Source of the DNA: Proteles cristata cristata
Lineage: Eukaryota > Chordata > Mammalia > Carnivora > Hyaenidae
DNA: 64,000 nucleotides
Reading direction: 5' to 3'
Assembly (NCBI GenBank): GCA_017311185.1
Contig: JAESUZ010003404.1
Location: forward strand, 124,001-188,000
Shown here: one piece after another, positions 1-11,309 of the stretch
Numbering within the stretch: the stretch's first letter is position 1
Layout of the letters: every line of letters starts with the position of its first letter
Made by a program: the position numbers and the translations under genes
Notes under the pieces: generated by a model
What the model was told of the DNA's origin: nothing
What the model saw: the letters and a program-made list of their open reading frames with translations, nothing else
Databases searched by the model: none

Positions 1-418
1 TGACCAGAAGCATTACTGATAACATAAAAAGTTGATTAACACATATTTTGTGTGTTATAGGTATCACATATTGCATTCTTAAAGTAGAGAAGAGAAAATA
101 TTATTAAGGAAATTATAAGGAAGAGAAAATACAGTTACAGGCTCAATCATATTTTAGTCTTTTTTTGCATTCTGTAAGAAATGCCTATTGAATTGTAACA
201 GTCGTATTTTCACCACCAGTTGTTATATTCATATGATTTTTCCCTTTTAATATTTTGATATAATAAAATATACTGATAAAATCTATCAATGTATCAAAGT
301 AATAGTAAACTCAAGTAAGTAGGATTTATTTTAGGACTGTAGTTGTGGCTCCACATTTAAAAAACTTACCTTCTAATATTTGGTGCAATTTATGCATCTA
401 TGTCTATATTAATAAATA

Positions 419-420
<2 letters not shown>
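1..420. other. Unrecognised AT-rich sequence
   Basis: No open frame of note, no splice-like unit and no repeat family that I recognise. It ends against a CT microsatellite. Confidence 0.5.

Positions 421-462
<42 letters not shown>
421..462. repeat. (CT)n microsatellite
   Basis: An uninterrupted CT run of about 40 bp, only about 25 bp before the SINE at 486. It is outside the SINE's TSD, so it is not that SINE's own CT region. Confidence 0.95.
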
Positions 463-463
<1 letters not shown>

Positions 464-485
464 GTTTTAAAGTTATCCTGAATCT

Positions 486-704
486 GGGGCGCCTGGGTGG
501 CTCAGTTACTTAGGCATCCGACTTCGGCTCAGGTCATGATCTCACAGTTCATGGGTTTGAGCCCCGCGTCGGGCTCTGTGCTGACAGCTCAGAGCCTGGA
601 GCTTGCTTTGGATTCTGTGTCACCCTCTCTCTCTTCTCCCCTGCTCATGCTCTCTCTCACTCTCACTCTCAAAAATAAATAAACATTAAAAAAATATTTT
701 TTAA
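486..704 (+). mobile_element. Carnivore tRNA-derived SINE (CAN-SINE/SINEC), full length
   Basis: It has the full SINE layout: head ggggcgcctgggtggctcag, the aggtcatgatctcac box, the gagccccgcgtcgggctctg block, a CT-rich segment and an A-rich tail. It is flanked by a 16-bp TSD at 469-484 and 705-720 (aaagttatcctgaatc against aaagttgtcctgaatc, one mismatch), which proves a retroposition event. The short plus-strand frame at 497-682 is SINE sequence, not a gene. Confidence 0.97.
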
Positions 705-720
705 AAAGTTGTCCTGAATC

Positions 721-1249
721 CAGAAAATTATTTGGAAAGCTTTCATTTTACAACAGCCTGGAATAACACATTTTTTAAAAAGTAGCTGACAACGTTTAAG
801 AGCAAGAAAGGAAAATTGTTAGGTGTCTAAAAATGGAAAATGGAAACACAAAGCTAGAGTGAGGAATTTTAGAGTTTAAGCCAGAACTGAGGTTCCTATA
901 TAACGGTGGGACTCATGCCAGGCCATTTATCTCAAGGGTTAAGTCCTAGAAGAATTTTACCTTACCAACTCGTGAAACTACAAGATTCTTACCATCTGCC
1001 TGAGGCCTATGGAATAGGGAATTGCCTTAAGACATTAAAACAGAACGTCTGTACCTTGTTAGGATGTAGACTATAAAACATACTACCCATGTAAACCCAA
1101 GCCAAAAAATTAACATTAAATTACGTTAAAAGCATTGACCCATAAGGACTCCCAATAAAAGCAAAGGCTTTGGAGAATGTCTCCAAAACCCATAGAACAA
1201 TCTCTGTTGGGGAGGTACATAGTCAAAACTCAGAAACCACGTTTGTAAA
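721..1249. other. Unrecognised sequence
   Basis: Single-copy-looking DNA with no convincing frame or repeat signature. Confidence 0.45.
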
Positions 1250-1710
1250 CAAGTCACCATGAGGATGATTCAGTAGATGCAATAAATGGGAGAATGAACA
1301 ATTCATCACTAAAATTGAAAACTGCAGTAAATTAAAAGACCTCAGTGGATAAATGACCAGCTTGAGAGAGCTGAACGTTGGAAGATTGATCAACAGAAAA
1401 TATGAACATTAATAAATATAAATATACATGAATATAAATAAAATATATAGAAATATATACATATAAAGACATCAATAAATATAAATCATAGGACAGGAAT
1501 AATCAACTTAGGTCTTGAAGGAGTTTCATGAAAAAAGGATGGAAAGAATGCTATACACTGTATAAAAAGGACTCATGAAGGAGAAATTTCCAGAATAAAG
1601 AAATCGACTTTCAGACTCAGAGATTATGCTGAGTCCTAAATGTGACAAGCTAAAGTAAATCACAACTGGATAAATCACATTAAAACAAAATTGAACTTTA
1701 CAGATTAAAA
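1250..1710 (+). mobile_element. Ancient L1/HAL1-like ORF1-region fragment
   Basis: The run from cctcagtggataaatgacc through ttggaagattgatcaacag, then gagaaatttccagaataaag, follows the order of the ORF1 coiled-coil region of old mammalian L1 or HAL1 elements. All frames are broken. An AT-rich patch at about 1405-1490 lies inside. The match is by eye and family level is uncertain. Confidence 0.4.
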
Positions 1711-1724
1711 CTAACTTTAAAACT

Positions 1725-1954
1725 GGGGCGCCTGGGGGGCACCTGGGTGGCTTAGTCGGTTAAGCGTCCGACTTTCGCTTAGGTCATGATCTCGCGGTTC
1801 GTGGGTTCGAGCCCCGCGTCGGGCTCTGTGCTGACTGCCAGCTCAGAGCCTGGAGCCTGTTTCAGAGTCTGTGACTCCCTCTCTCTCTGACCCTCCCCTG
1901 CTCACGTCTCTCTCTCTCTCCTAGAAATAAATAAAAATATTTAAAAAAAAAAAT
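1725..1954 (+). mobile_element. CAN-SINE, first unit of a tandem pair, duplicated head
   Basis: The head begins ggggcgcctggg and then restarts as gggcacctgggtggcttag, so about 12 nt of the head is doubled. The body carries the variant actttcgcttaggtcatg and ctgactgccagctcagag, shared with the minus-strand copies at 17316 and 22377. Its A-rich tail runs directly into the next SINE. A TSD (ctaactttaaaac, 1711-1723 and 2157-2169) encloses both units. Confidence 0.95.
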
Positions 1955-2156
1955 GGGGCGCCTGGGTGGCTCAGTTGGTTAAGCATCCGACTTCGGCACA
2001 GTTCGTGTGTTCGAGCCCCGCATCGGGCTGTGTGCTGACAGCTCAGAGCCTGGAGCCTGCTTCAGATTCTGTATCTCCCTCTCTCTGTGATCCTCTCCTG
2101 CTCACACTGTCTCTCTCTCTCAGAAATAAAAAAACATTAAAAATTTTTTTAAAAAT
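1955..2156 (+). mobile_element. CAN-SINE, second unit of a tandem pair
   Basis: A second head (ggggcgcctgggtggctcag) starts inside the A-tail of the SINE at 1725. This copy lacks part of the middle box: after gcatccgacttcggc it jumps to acagttcgtgtgttcg. The A/T-rich tail ends at the right-hand TSD copy at 2157-2169. The frame at 1966-2160 is SINE sequence. Confidence 0.95.
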
Positions 2157-2169
2157 CTAACTTTAAAAC

Positions 2170-2690
2170 AACCTTTGATACATGGTGTAACTTTTCTATA
2201 TACTGTGTCTTCAATTTACATACACTTTTTCCATTAACCATTTCATTGCCTCTTTGCATTAACTATATATTTTTCTCACCCTAGAGCTCTGTTTCAACAC
2301 AATTTCATTCTACATCCCAAAAGATACAGGTGACTTAGTTTCACAAGCACACTTTGAAACTATTGTTCTTTCAATTTTTTGTTAAAATATCCATATTTTG
2401 AGATTTTTGGCATCTTGTTATAGCATTCTTTCTACCTCTCACTATTGTTGCCATTGATTCAGTTGTTTTTTAATCATTTATAAGGGTTCATGGGCATGAA
2501 GTTCAGTGAAATGGAACATTTTAGTAACTCAGAAAAATGGTCTTTTAAAATGTTCATGTAATACGATGGGCAACTGACTTCAGTCTATTTTAATCACAAT
2601 CTGGTTCTTTGTCATTCACCCTGTATTGCCTTTATTTTGAAGGAGCAACTAATTCAGTAATACTAGACCTTGTAATCTATTACATAAATT
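2170..2690. other. Unrecognised AT-rich sequence
   Basis: No repeat family or exon signal recognised. Confidence 0.45.
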
Positions 2691-2695
2691 ATCTT

Positions 2696-2892
2696 GCGCC
2701 TGGGTGGCTCAGTTGGTTGAGTGTCCAACTCTTGGTTTCAGCTGAAGTTATGATCCTAGGGTCGTGGGGTCAAGCCCCACATCAGGCTGTGTGCTGACAT
2801 CACAGAGCTTGTTTGGGATTCTCTTTCACCATCTCTCTTTGCCCCTCCTCTGCTTGTTATCTCAAAATAAGTAAATAAACTTAAAAAAATAG
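2696..2892 (+). mobile_element. CAN-SINE, older diverged copy
   Basis: It begins gcgcctgggtggctcagttgg, with the first bases of the head missing. It carries the older-type body tccaactcttggtttcagct and a tail ending aagtaaataaacttaaaaa. A possible short TSD is acataaat (2682-2689 and 2893-2900), which does not abut the head, so it is weak. Confidence 0.92.
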
Positions 2893-2900
2893 ACATAAAT

Positions 2901-3640
2901 AAGAAAAGATAAACATATCCATTTAAAACTAGACAAAGAACATGAATGTCCATACAACTGGTTGGGTGGGGTAGCATTTCGTTTTATCCATCAATCTACC
3001 CAACACTGGGCATGGGAGGGACTTGTTTGGCAACTATACAAAGAAATTGCTATTATCTGTAGGTGGTGGGAATCAGCAAGTTATACCAATTTAGATACAT
3101 ATTATCATACTTTAAAATTTTAATTCCACCTTTAGAGACCCATCCAAAAAATGTGGAACTGATTTTTTTCTCATGATGTTTCAGGAAAAAGTAGAGATAG
3201 AATATAAAACTAAAGACTGAAATTTGGATAGAACTGTTGAGAAGTTTTTTTGTTGTTGTTGTTGGTGTTGTTGGTTTTAGGAACTGTTGATAAGTTCTGT
3301 GATAAATAAGCCAGTCAAGAGAAACTTTGCAGGAAGTAGGTAGGAAACTAGAAAGTACAATATTAAGGAAATCAGAAAATAGAATTCCAGCAGGATCTCA
3401 ATAGTAGAAATTTCTATAAAGAATCCATTAACTTGAGTTTCAAATGGATGAGATAGGCTGACCCATTTGAAAGCTGATACTGAGTGGAATACTGTCAAGA
3501 AGTTGTTTAACCCTTCGTATCATTTTTGGAAATCGTAAAATGCACCTGTTACGCACCAGTTGGTTAAACCTCCGTGAGAAGTAAGTACGCATATATATTC
3601 ACTGTTATTGCCTTCTTCAATTCTCTTGTATTCAAGTCAG
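2901..3640. other. Unrecognised sequence with a short (GTT)n run
   Basis: A GTT-rich run lies at about 3247-3275. The rest shows no repeat family. The minus frames here (2756-2977, 3277-3498) have no domain features and the first overlaps the SINE. Confidence 0.45.
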
Positions 3641-4150
3641 AGCCATAAGAGAGAGAGGCCCAAAATTTGAGTCCCAGGCTTTTCACCGGGCAACATTGCA
3701 TTGCTGTTTTGCTCTATGCCATCAAAATAAAAACCATTCAAGAAGTCAGCTGCTGCTATAAAGGTCATCTGGAAAGTCCAGGGAAGGGCCCTGCACTGCT
3801 GCTGGGAAAGGGAAATTGTCCTCTGGCCCGTGATCTGGAGTGTTTGTCTGCTAAGTGGCTTCAGTGGTTTCATCTGCTGCTGAAGGAGCCAAGAGAAAGG
3901 AAAGCCAGAGGACTGTGCCGCACACCGCAACGAGCGGGACGGGAAGAGCAGCCAGCTGAGTGTTTTGTCTGTGTGCTGCCTCTTCTGGATCCCGAGTTGC
4001 CGTGCAGATTTCAGGGGCTTCGAGTCATCACTTAGAACCTGAACGTACGTTGGCTTTTATGCAGCTTGCTGATAACCCAAAGGTGCTAGACACACGGCGC
4101 CCCATTGTGATTTGTCAAGAGCATAGCGATGTCCTGGCGTGAAGGGCAAA
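3640..4150. other. GC-richer unrecognised segment with several overlapping frames
   Basis: Base composition is visibly more GC-rich than the flanks, and CpGs occur at gcaacgagcgggacggg and ggcgccccattgtg. Overlapping open frames occur on both strands (3667-4035 plus, 122 codons; 3637-3930 minus, 97 codons), as expected by chance in GC-richer DNA. Neither translates to anything I recognise. It may be a regulatory element or a non-coding exon, but nothing in the sequence decides this. Confidence 0.3.
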
Positions 4151-4589
4151 CACCTCCGTGTCCTCGTATCCTGTGCCCTTCCACTGGGTGTTCACAGAAA
4201 GACTGGAGAGGATACCCAGAAACTGACTGGACGCTCAGTCTCTGATTAAGCACAAATCAAATCATGAAAATAGGTTGAAGACATGTCACGGTTTGGACTC
4301 CGTGATTCAGATTGTTGGTTCAAAACTGGGCATGGAAAATTCTCTTCTCTTTTGAGTGTTTTTCCCTTGACCTAAAAGTGCTGCAGGAGACAACCAGAAA
4401 ATAAACTGTAAGAATATTCCATTAAAGATATCGAATTGATTAGCAAAGATGACAAAAGATCTGAATCTTTAAGGAAATGGAAATCTTATAAGGAAATATG
4501 AGGAAGTAGACTCGATCTCTTTAGAAGAGAGAAAATTGTGCCAAATCTTCTGGATGAAAATAGAAACCCAGATCCTTAATTCCTTATTG

Positions 4590-4745
4590 ACTTAGCAATC
4601 ACGCTTGTTTATCCTAAGTATCTAATAAGACAAGTGTCTAAATATCCAAGCGTGAGGAAAATTGTTGTACAGCTTGTACTGTAAGAATGTAAACAGTCTA
4701 AGTGTTTGACAATGATTGGATTATATTCTAGTCTATAGTATCGAT
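4590..4745 (+). mobile_element. Ancient L1M-like fragment, sense, left piece
   Basis: The order cttgtttatcctaagtatct then taaatatccaagcgtgagg then ttgacaatgattggatt resembles the end of ORF2 in old L1M elements. The piece appears to resume at 5485 on the other side of an antisense L1M. Highly diverged. Confidence 0.35.
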
Positions 4746-4844
4746 TTAATTGGTCCTTTAAAATGTTGTGGAAGGATATTGGACGTAGGAATATGTCATA
4801 TGTCCTTTCTCTTGCTAACATTTTCATATGAGAAACTACAAACC

Positions 4845-5480
4845 TACAGAAAAGTGAACAAACTGTGCAGACAGCACCCACAGAACTACCACCTAAATGC
4901 TGTAATTAACATTTTACTTTACCTACTTTATCATATTTCTCCATCTCTTTGATCTTTTTTCAAAATGCATTTCAGAGTAAAACGCAGACATCAGTTTCCC
5001 TCCCCTAAGTACTTTAGTATGCGCATTGTTACCTACAGTTCAGCATTTGTTGTTTTTTCCTTAGGTAAAAACTTATGTGCAATGAAATGTTCAAGTCTTA
5101 CGTGGACCAATCGATGAGTTTCTGCACATGCACACACCCGTGTAACCCACACTCTTGACAAGACACAGAGCACTACAGCCACCCTGAAAGTTCGCTCTTG
5201 ACCCTTCCTCTCTTCCTGCCCCATTCTGCCAAGGCAGCCACTTTTCTGACTTTTTTCCATCAATGATGAGCTTCGCTTGTTTTAGAACTTCACAGGAATG
5301 AATGAATTCACACAATATATACTCTTAGGTAAAGCTCCTTCACTCTGCATTATTTGAGATTTGTCCATATTGCTGTGTGTGTAGGTAGCTCATTCCTCTT
5401 CCTTGCTGAATACGAGTCCATTGTATCACTCCATTGTATAAATGCACCATAGTTTGTCCATCCGTTTTCCTGTTTACAGA
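4845..5480 (-). mobile_element. Ancient L1M 3' region, antisense
   Basis: Plus-strand blocks such as agagtaaaacgcagacatcag, cctcccctaagtactttag, tttgagatttgtccatattg and ccattgtataaatgcacca follow the order of the complementary strand of the L1M 3' UTR and end of ORF2. Minus-strand frames here are shadows. It separates two sense L1M pieces (4590 and 5485), so it probably inserted into that older element. Confidence 0.6.
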
Positions 5481-5484
5481 CACC

Positions 5485-5835
5485 TGGGCCAAGAAATTTG
5501 TAATGTGTTCTTAAGTGAAAAGAAAAAGACCATAAAATAAGATACATCATACAGGTTTTGTATTTGTAAAACACACTGTGTGTGTGTGTGTGTGTGTGTC
5601 TATCTTACAGAGACATATCACACTTTGGATCCCATAGATGCAGACATATATACATATGTGTATGTGTGTGTATGTATTTTTGAGTACTGTTTATACAGAA
5701 AGTTATCTAATAGTCACCAACACTACAAAATTATAAGAGTATCTCCCCAGTGGTTGAATTTGGGTGTTTTGACTTTTTGTTTGTGTGCTTTGTAGCTCTT
5801 CTGCAATTAACATTCCGTAACTAACAGTTAGCCCC
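5485..5835 (+). mobile_element. Ancient L1M-like 3' end, sense, with (TG)n
   Basis: Blocks taatgtgttcttaagtgaaa, agagtatctccccagtgg and gctcttctgcaattaacat follow the usual L1M 3'-end order. A (TG)n run at about 5578-5599 and a TA/TG-rich patch at about 5645-5680 lie inside. The plus frame at 5580-5795 is driven by the TG run. Confidence 0.42.
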
Positions 5836-6338
5836 TCTTTGTTATTAGGCTTCCTGGGATGGGGCTATAGGGAGCTGCGACAGAAATGAAAACATCGAGT
5901 GGTAACACGAGTTTCCTTCCCTGAAATCAGCGACAAGAACGGCCGTGTAACTGCCTGGCTGGGAGAGCCACAACATGACCCGTCTCCCCGCAGAGAGAGC
6001 TTCGGTTACTGCAGAGTGACCAAAGTGCTGTCTGTGAGGAAGAAGCTTGTGAAAAACTCCTCTCTAAAAAAAGACCCAGCCTGGAGTCCTGTGCCTGGAT
6101 TAGAAAGCCACCCCATAAAATCCCCCAAAGTTATTTGGTCTCTATTTTACAAAAATTCCAAATGAACCTTTTGTTTCCTAAGGAGAATAAGGTGAAGACA
6201 ACAATGGGGCATTTTACTAAAGAATAGCGTGCCCAGGACAGGGGACGCCCGAATTTGTGTGGATGGGTGAACCAGTACTGCTAACTGAACGCCTCACCTT
6301 CTGTCATCTTTAAAGCCACGTGAGGCACATGATGAAGT
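5836..6338. other. Unrecognised sequence
   Basis: A plus frame of 88 codons (5899-6165) has no recognisable domain and no clear splice frame. No repeat family seen. Confidence 0.4.
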
Positions 6339-6931
6339 TGTTGGGGTGATTGTGGGGTTTGTGGGGTCCGGAGCCAATGACCAAGAAAAAATTCCTGAGG
6401 ACGTCTTTGGTGCAAAGGGGTGATTTTATTAAATGCCCACGGGCAGGAAGAGCTGCCTGGGGACCCGGAGGAGAGACTGGTTTTATATTATGGAGCTGGG
6501 GGGGAGGTAAAGTCCAGGAGAAGTTTCCAGTGGGGTTTTCATGTGCTAAAGAAGACTCCCAGGATACTGGAGGCCTAGCTATTGTCAAGCTAGGGTTGTT
6601 TTTCCCTCTAGCAAAACATTAACATTCAAACAGTAGGGAGTTCCTGGAGAAACCTTTAACTCTGCCAGCCTCAAGTATTTGTCACTGGGCTGAGAGTTAT
6701 AAGGAAATCTAGTTCCATCTGCCATCTCCTTCTGCCTTTGTTTCCCACATCACTCTGGACAGGTGGTGATGGAGACTTTTAGGTCCTGCAGGACTATGAT
6801 CTGCATCAGCTAACCATTTGTTTACCCCTTTCCTTTGTTCCTGGGCGGCCTGGAGTGCCCAGGAACGTCACACAGTCCCTCCCGGGGGTGAGGGGTGTTT
6901 GTGGCCTGTCAGCTTGCCTTATGCTCCCTCA
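6339..6931 (-). mobile_element. LTR-like element (endogenous retrovirus solo LTR), antisense
   Basis: Read on the minus strand the segment looks like a retroviral LTR. It has a TG-type end (tgagggagcataaggcaagc), a body about 590 bp long, an AATAAA polyadenylation signal (complement of tttatt near 6424), a short R/U5-like part and a CA end (complement of tgttgggg at 6339). No gag, pol or env sequence and no primer-binding site is visible on either side, so it would be a solo LTR. I could not find a clean target duplication, so both ends are approximate. The class (ERV1-like) is inferred from layout only. Confidence 0.55.
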
Positions 6932-7634
6932 TCAGTACATAGGGTGGGTTTTAGTTTCACTGGCAAAATAGGAATAACTAAGTGCTATCGCTTGGCAAAA
7001 ATCATGGAAAGCAGGAGCTTAGAAACTTTGTACCTTTAGTCTTACGGTGAAACTCGCCCTCCTGTATCTGTTGAGGATTTAAACAGATTTATAGCATTTT
7101 TAAAAGCATGTCTTAACTCTAGGCCTAGTGAGATTTATTTGTCATTAAGCGAAAAGGCAGAAACAATCCTTGGAAATGACCTTCTAGCTCAGTGGTCTTC
7201 AGGAGGGTGCTGAGAGCGGAAGGCAGTGTCTCACCTTCTGTGTCCAAGCCTCCCTGACGGGCCCAGGTGGCCCGGTTCCCTGTTCTCACAGAACAGGATT
7301 GGAGGCCAGAGAGCCTGCCCTGACTTTTCTCTCTTCCCTCCCTCAGAAGCAAGTGATTCAAGAGCACAGGATGAAGCAGGAACAGAACCCAGACGCTCCC
7401 ACTTTGGTTTGAGAGTCAAGCTGTTGGACGAGCCTCAGGCAGGGCCTCTTTAGGGCCAGAGGCCACCTCAGTTGCCTGGGAAGCACAGGTCTCCTCTGCA
7501 TTTATTCCTCATTATGCCGTAAGAGCCCAGTGGGCTCTGTGGCTGGTCCACCGCGTGAGAGCCTCAGAAAGCAGCCCTGGCAGCCACAGAGGAACCAGAA
7601 ATTGCAGAGCTCCTTGGGCCTCGCAGAAAGACCG
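6932..7634. other. Unrecognised GC-richer sequence
   Basis: Overlapping small frames on both strands (7125-7367, 7226-7453, 7231-7419) exclude one another and show no domain. No repeat recognised. Confidence 0.4.
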
Positions 7635-7755
7635 CTTGGCAGAGTAGGCAGGGTGCTGGATGTGGAGTCAGAAGATGACTTTGAATCCTACTCCGTGGGG
7701 TCAGGATGCTGGAGCTCTCTAAGTCTTAGTTTTGTCATATGGGTGGAAAATGTAA
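7635..7755 (+). mobile_element. MIR SINE, diverged fragment
   Basis: gtgctggatgtggagtcaga followed by gactttgaatcctactcc and agtcttagttttgtcatat matches the order of the ancient mammalian MIR core and its downstream block. Confidence 0.5.
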
Positions 7756-7920
7756 GAAAAACAATTTTATCATGTTAAAACACTTGCTATGGGTCCCAGG
7801 ATTAATAGCCCCAAATTAGAATAATGAACTCAGATTTTTTTATTAAGCCCTCATTTATTTAACAGTTTGTGCAGGGCATTGATGACTATATAAATACAAT
7901 TTAATGACTTAATGATTGAA

Positions 7921-8165
7921 AATCTAGACTCCAGAGTTAGACCATCTCAATGTGAATCCCAGCTTCACCACTGGTCATCATCAAGAGATTTGGAAGTCAT
8001 TTAATCTCTTCTCAGATTTCTCATTCATAAAATGAGGATAAAATTACTTTCCTCAGGGTTATTATGAGTATCGCATGAGTTAATCTATATAAAACACTTA
8101 CAACAGCTCCTGGCCCATAAAAAGTGCTCTGCATTTGGGTGTTGTTAGTGTTATCAGACATGATA
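7921..8165 (+). mobile_element. MIR SINE, nearly full length
   Basis: The MIR order is clear: agactccagagttagac, tgaatcccagcttcaccact, ttctcattcataaaatgagg, gggttattatgagtatcgc, and cctggcccataaaaagtgct near the end. An ancient tRNA-derived element common to mammals. Confidence 0.88.
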
Positions 8166-11100
8166 ACTGCTTAAAGACAGGGACAATTCAGAGATGAGGA
8201 TAACAATGTGTCCAGGTATCATTTGATAGAGGTGTATGGACACAAAAAAAGTAGGGGCCAATTTGTATATGAGCTAGAAAGTTTATAATAACTTATTTGA
8301 CATCAGAATTAGTCAACAAGCCAAGACTAGCTATGTATTACCACCCAAAGAAATGTGAAGAAGCTATTAATCTGTCCAGGATTTCCACAGCTGGGCTGTT
8401 GTAGTGTCTGGTGATGGAATGTGAGTAACCAGGGCCACGCAGTCCCTAAGTGGATGGATCCCTTTGACTGTCTCAGTTGCCAGAAGTAGTGGGCTGAGGA
8501 GGTGGGCTGGGGAAGGGTCACAGCGGGAGGGCTGTAGGCCCTTCTTGGTTAACTCAGGGGCCAGCTTCTCTGGCCCAGTCCATCTGCCCTCTCTGTTCTC
8601 AGAAGCACAGCCATCTGGGCTGACCTTTTCCATTGCACCTCCCTATTCTTTTTCCAAGATTTATTTCTCCTGGGGGAAAGATTAGGAAGAATAAAACAAT
8701 TGCACAACTTTTCCCCTTTCTGCCTTTGCTAAAATTATACTAATGTACTGGCCACAAAATACCAGCACCTCAACAGCAGGAGTCTGCCAAGAGTCAGCGC
8801 CGAGACAGGGAACACACACTAGGTCTATGTGGAGAAGACAGGACAAGAGCAGGAAGACAAGCTGGAGTTGGGGACCAGCTGTCAGTACTGACGTTTCTAA
8901 GAGCTGAGTGGAGACAAATACCTGAAGGCAGAGAAGAAGGAAAGGAAGGAAGGAGGAAGAAGGAACCAACGCAGGCAAAGGTGGCAGTGAAGGAAGTATT
9001 GAATTACTTCTGGAGACTCAGGCTGAATTCACAGTTACCCAGTGATACCAGTAATACAGGCTTGACAGAAATTGTTCACACTACTCACTTTTGGGAAGAA
9101 AGTTATAGACTCCCAAGAAAGAATTAAAAACATACTCGTTTCCTAAGGGAGAGAGAAATTCTCAGCGTGGGGGTATATTTTTCTTAACCTAAATGTAATT
9201 AACCATTCGTGGAACTCAGAGAGAAGCCCACAGAACCATGAGATTGAGTGAAGCCGCATAGTGAGAGCAGGGGGGTGAGACAGGATGACAGACCCTCTAT
9301 GGCATCAGGATTCATTTTCATCGCTCTCTTGGCTCAGCTGAACACCCAGAGCTTGTTCTTCATAGTACCACCCATGTATAGGTGCAGAGTGCTACAACCA
9401 TAAAACGTATAAACATCTTTCCCCTCCTAAACTCCACTGCCCTTCTTGATGACAAGGATCCAACCTTTAATTAAAAAGCCTTATGGCTGTCTTGGACCAT
9501 TGAGAAGAGGGAAGTTCCCAGTGAGGATAGTTTAGACAGGACTGTGCAAAGTCTTGAGTCACAGGCAGTTCTTCCTGCTAAGTGGTCAACAGGTGGTCGG
9601 TGGGCACGTGTCCTATATGTTTAAAATTCAGTTTCCCCGGAATTGGTTGGTGATGCTTTCAAATATTGGATTTCTTTCTTATTAGGTCAACATAGTCTAC
9701 TGACCCCCATTAAAACATACCAAAGCATTTCAATCACTAGTTCAATGTCACTGAAGTCTTATCTCTTGCCCTCCCTTATTTCCAACCCCAGTTCAAAGGA
9801 ATTAAGACAGTTTCTCCTACCCTGAATCTGCAAACTGCCATGGTACTCCAAACTTCTGATAGAATCAACGTTTTAGGGTTTAGACAACTTAAGAAGAGGA
9901 GGATGAGATGAAAGAGAGGGACTAAGAGGAAACAAAGCCCTCACAAGAGCTCGTTCCTGCTGGGAAGAAGAGCCAACAATCAGAGGTCAATACATGAACC
10001 ATGTCAGACCCACACTAGAGTCAGTGGGGAACATGAGGAGTGGAGGAAAGGCAGATGCAGTGATTTATTCTCTCAGGACATAGCCTGTCTTTCCTCAGCT
10101 CCCCTTTTTTCAGCTCAAGTGTCCTCAACGATTCCCTTCATATAGGTAATTAAGAGTTTTACCAGTTCCTTCTTCATATCTCTGTGGAATGCAAGTTCTG
10201 ACTCGCATAATCAGGAGGCCCCAAGCCTGGCTCATCCACTGAGAAACTGAGCAGGGTCAAAAATTCTTCAGTCCCTCACTTCTGGGGACTGTGAAAATGT
10301 TTCAAATCCCAGCCTCATTTGGTAAGCTTTCCCTTTTGGGAATATTTTAAAGGGCTCAATTGCTGTAGGTGATTCAAGTTTGAGTCAGTGTTGGGGAGGA
10401 AGGTTCTGACCTAGCTTATTTCTCCGACTGGCCTGGAGTATAGCTGGTGCTCTCAGTCAGGAAGAGTCCAGAAGCCCATGTTTTCTCTTTTGTCTACTTC
10501 AAGCGGCCATTTAGAAATGTAGTGGTCCTGCTTTGCTAAATCATTTTGGAAGTGTTTTCTAGAAATCTTAGCCTGGGGTTAAGTGCACTACCTATGCTAA
10601 GTTCTGATTTATGAGCCCAGTGGAAAGATATGTTTTTAAGAGAAATGGGAAGAATTCTTTAGTACATACCTCTTTTTACTGTTGACCCAATTTGGATGTG
10701 GTATAACACATCCTATATTTAGAGTTGATTGAAGCTACTGATCATGAGTTCTTTTACTGAGTTAGCAGAAGAGTCCAAATTCAAGTGAGGGCACTTGTTT
10801 TAACACAATAATTATTGCAGTGACAATATGTTTGCCTTCCTCTTATAAAAAAGCTAATTTGAATGTATGGCTTAAGTAAACCTTTTGAAGTTTCATATTT
10901 TGTGAATTAGGATGTACCAAAGAAAGTAGGGAAACATATCATCATAAATGCATTCTCAGAATATTAGAATGGAAAGGAATCTTATAAATAAAGAAATTGA
11001 ACCCTGAAAAGAAATCAGAGAGAAGTAATAAATTCACTAATGTCATCAGTATCAAAACACTAGAACCTATACTGATTTCATTTTTCCTCTTTAAAGTATA

Positions 11101-11305
11101 AACATACTTGATATAAAATTTTGCCAAATTTTAGTCAATGGTTTTTAATCTGAATTTTAAAACCTTATACATTCATCACTGACCCTATTTCTCTGTCTCC
11201 CTCCTCAGCTATACATATAATATTATTTTTCATGCACTTAAACTCTTTTCTGTTTGTAATTCTTGTCTTGTATTTTCTACAATATTTGAATTCTGTATAA
11301 TGAAG
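8166..11305. other. Long unrecognised stretch (about 3.1 kb)
   Basis: I see no SINE, L1 or gene here. A GGAA-rich purine patch lies at about 8935-8965. The frames at 8367-8633 (minus) and 8682-8978 (minus) have no domain and no matching splice sites. Confidence 0.4.
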
Positions 11306-11309
11306 ATTA

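Noticed and set aside
421..462. CRISPR-like or regular spaced repeats among the many direct repeats
   Set aside because: All regular repeats are microsatellites, SINE CT regions or SINE tails. No repeat-spacer pattern exists, and the DNA is mammalian.
486..704. Possible tRNA gene suggested by the SINE head
   Set aside because: The head is tRNA-derived, but the copy is a retroposed SINE with TSD and A-tail. It lacks a functional cloverleaf, and the same applies to every SINE listed.
3667..4035. 122-codon plus-strand frame in a GC-richer segment
   Set aside because: A 97-codon minus frame overlaps it, no domain is recognisable, no splice or start context supports it, and GC-richer DNA yields such frames by chance.
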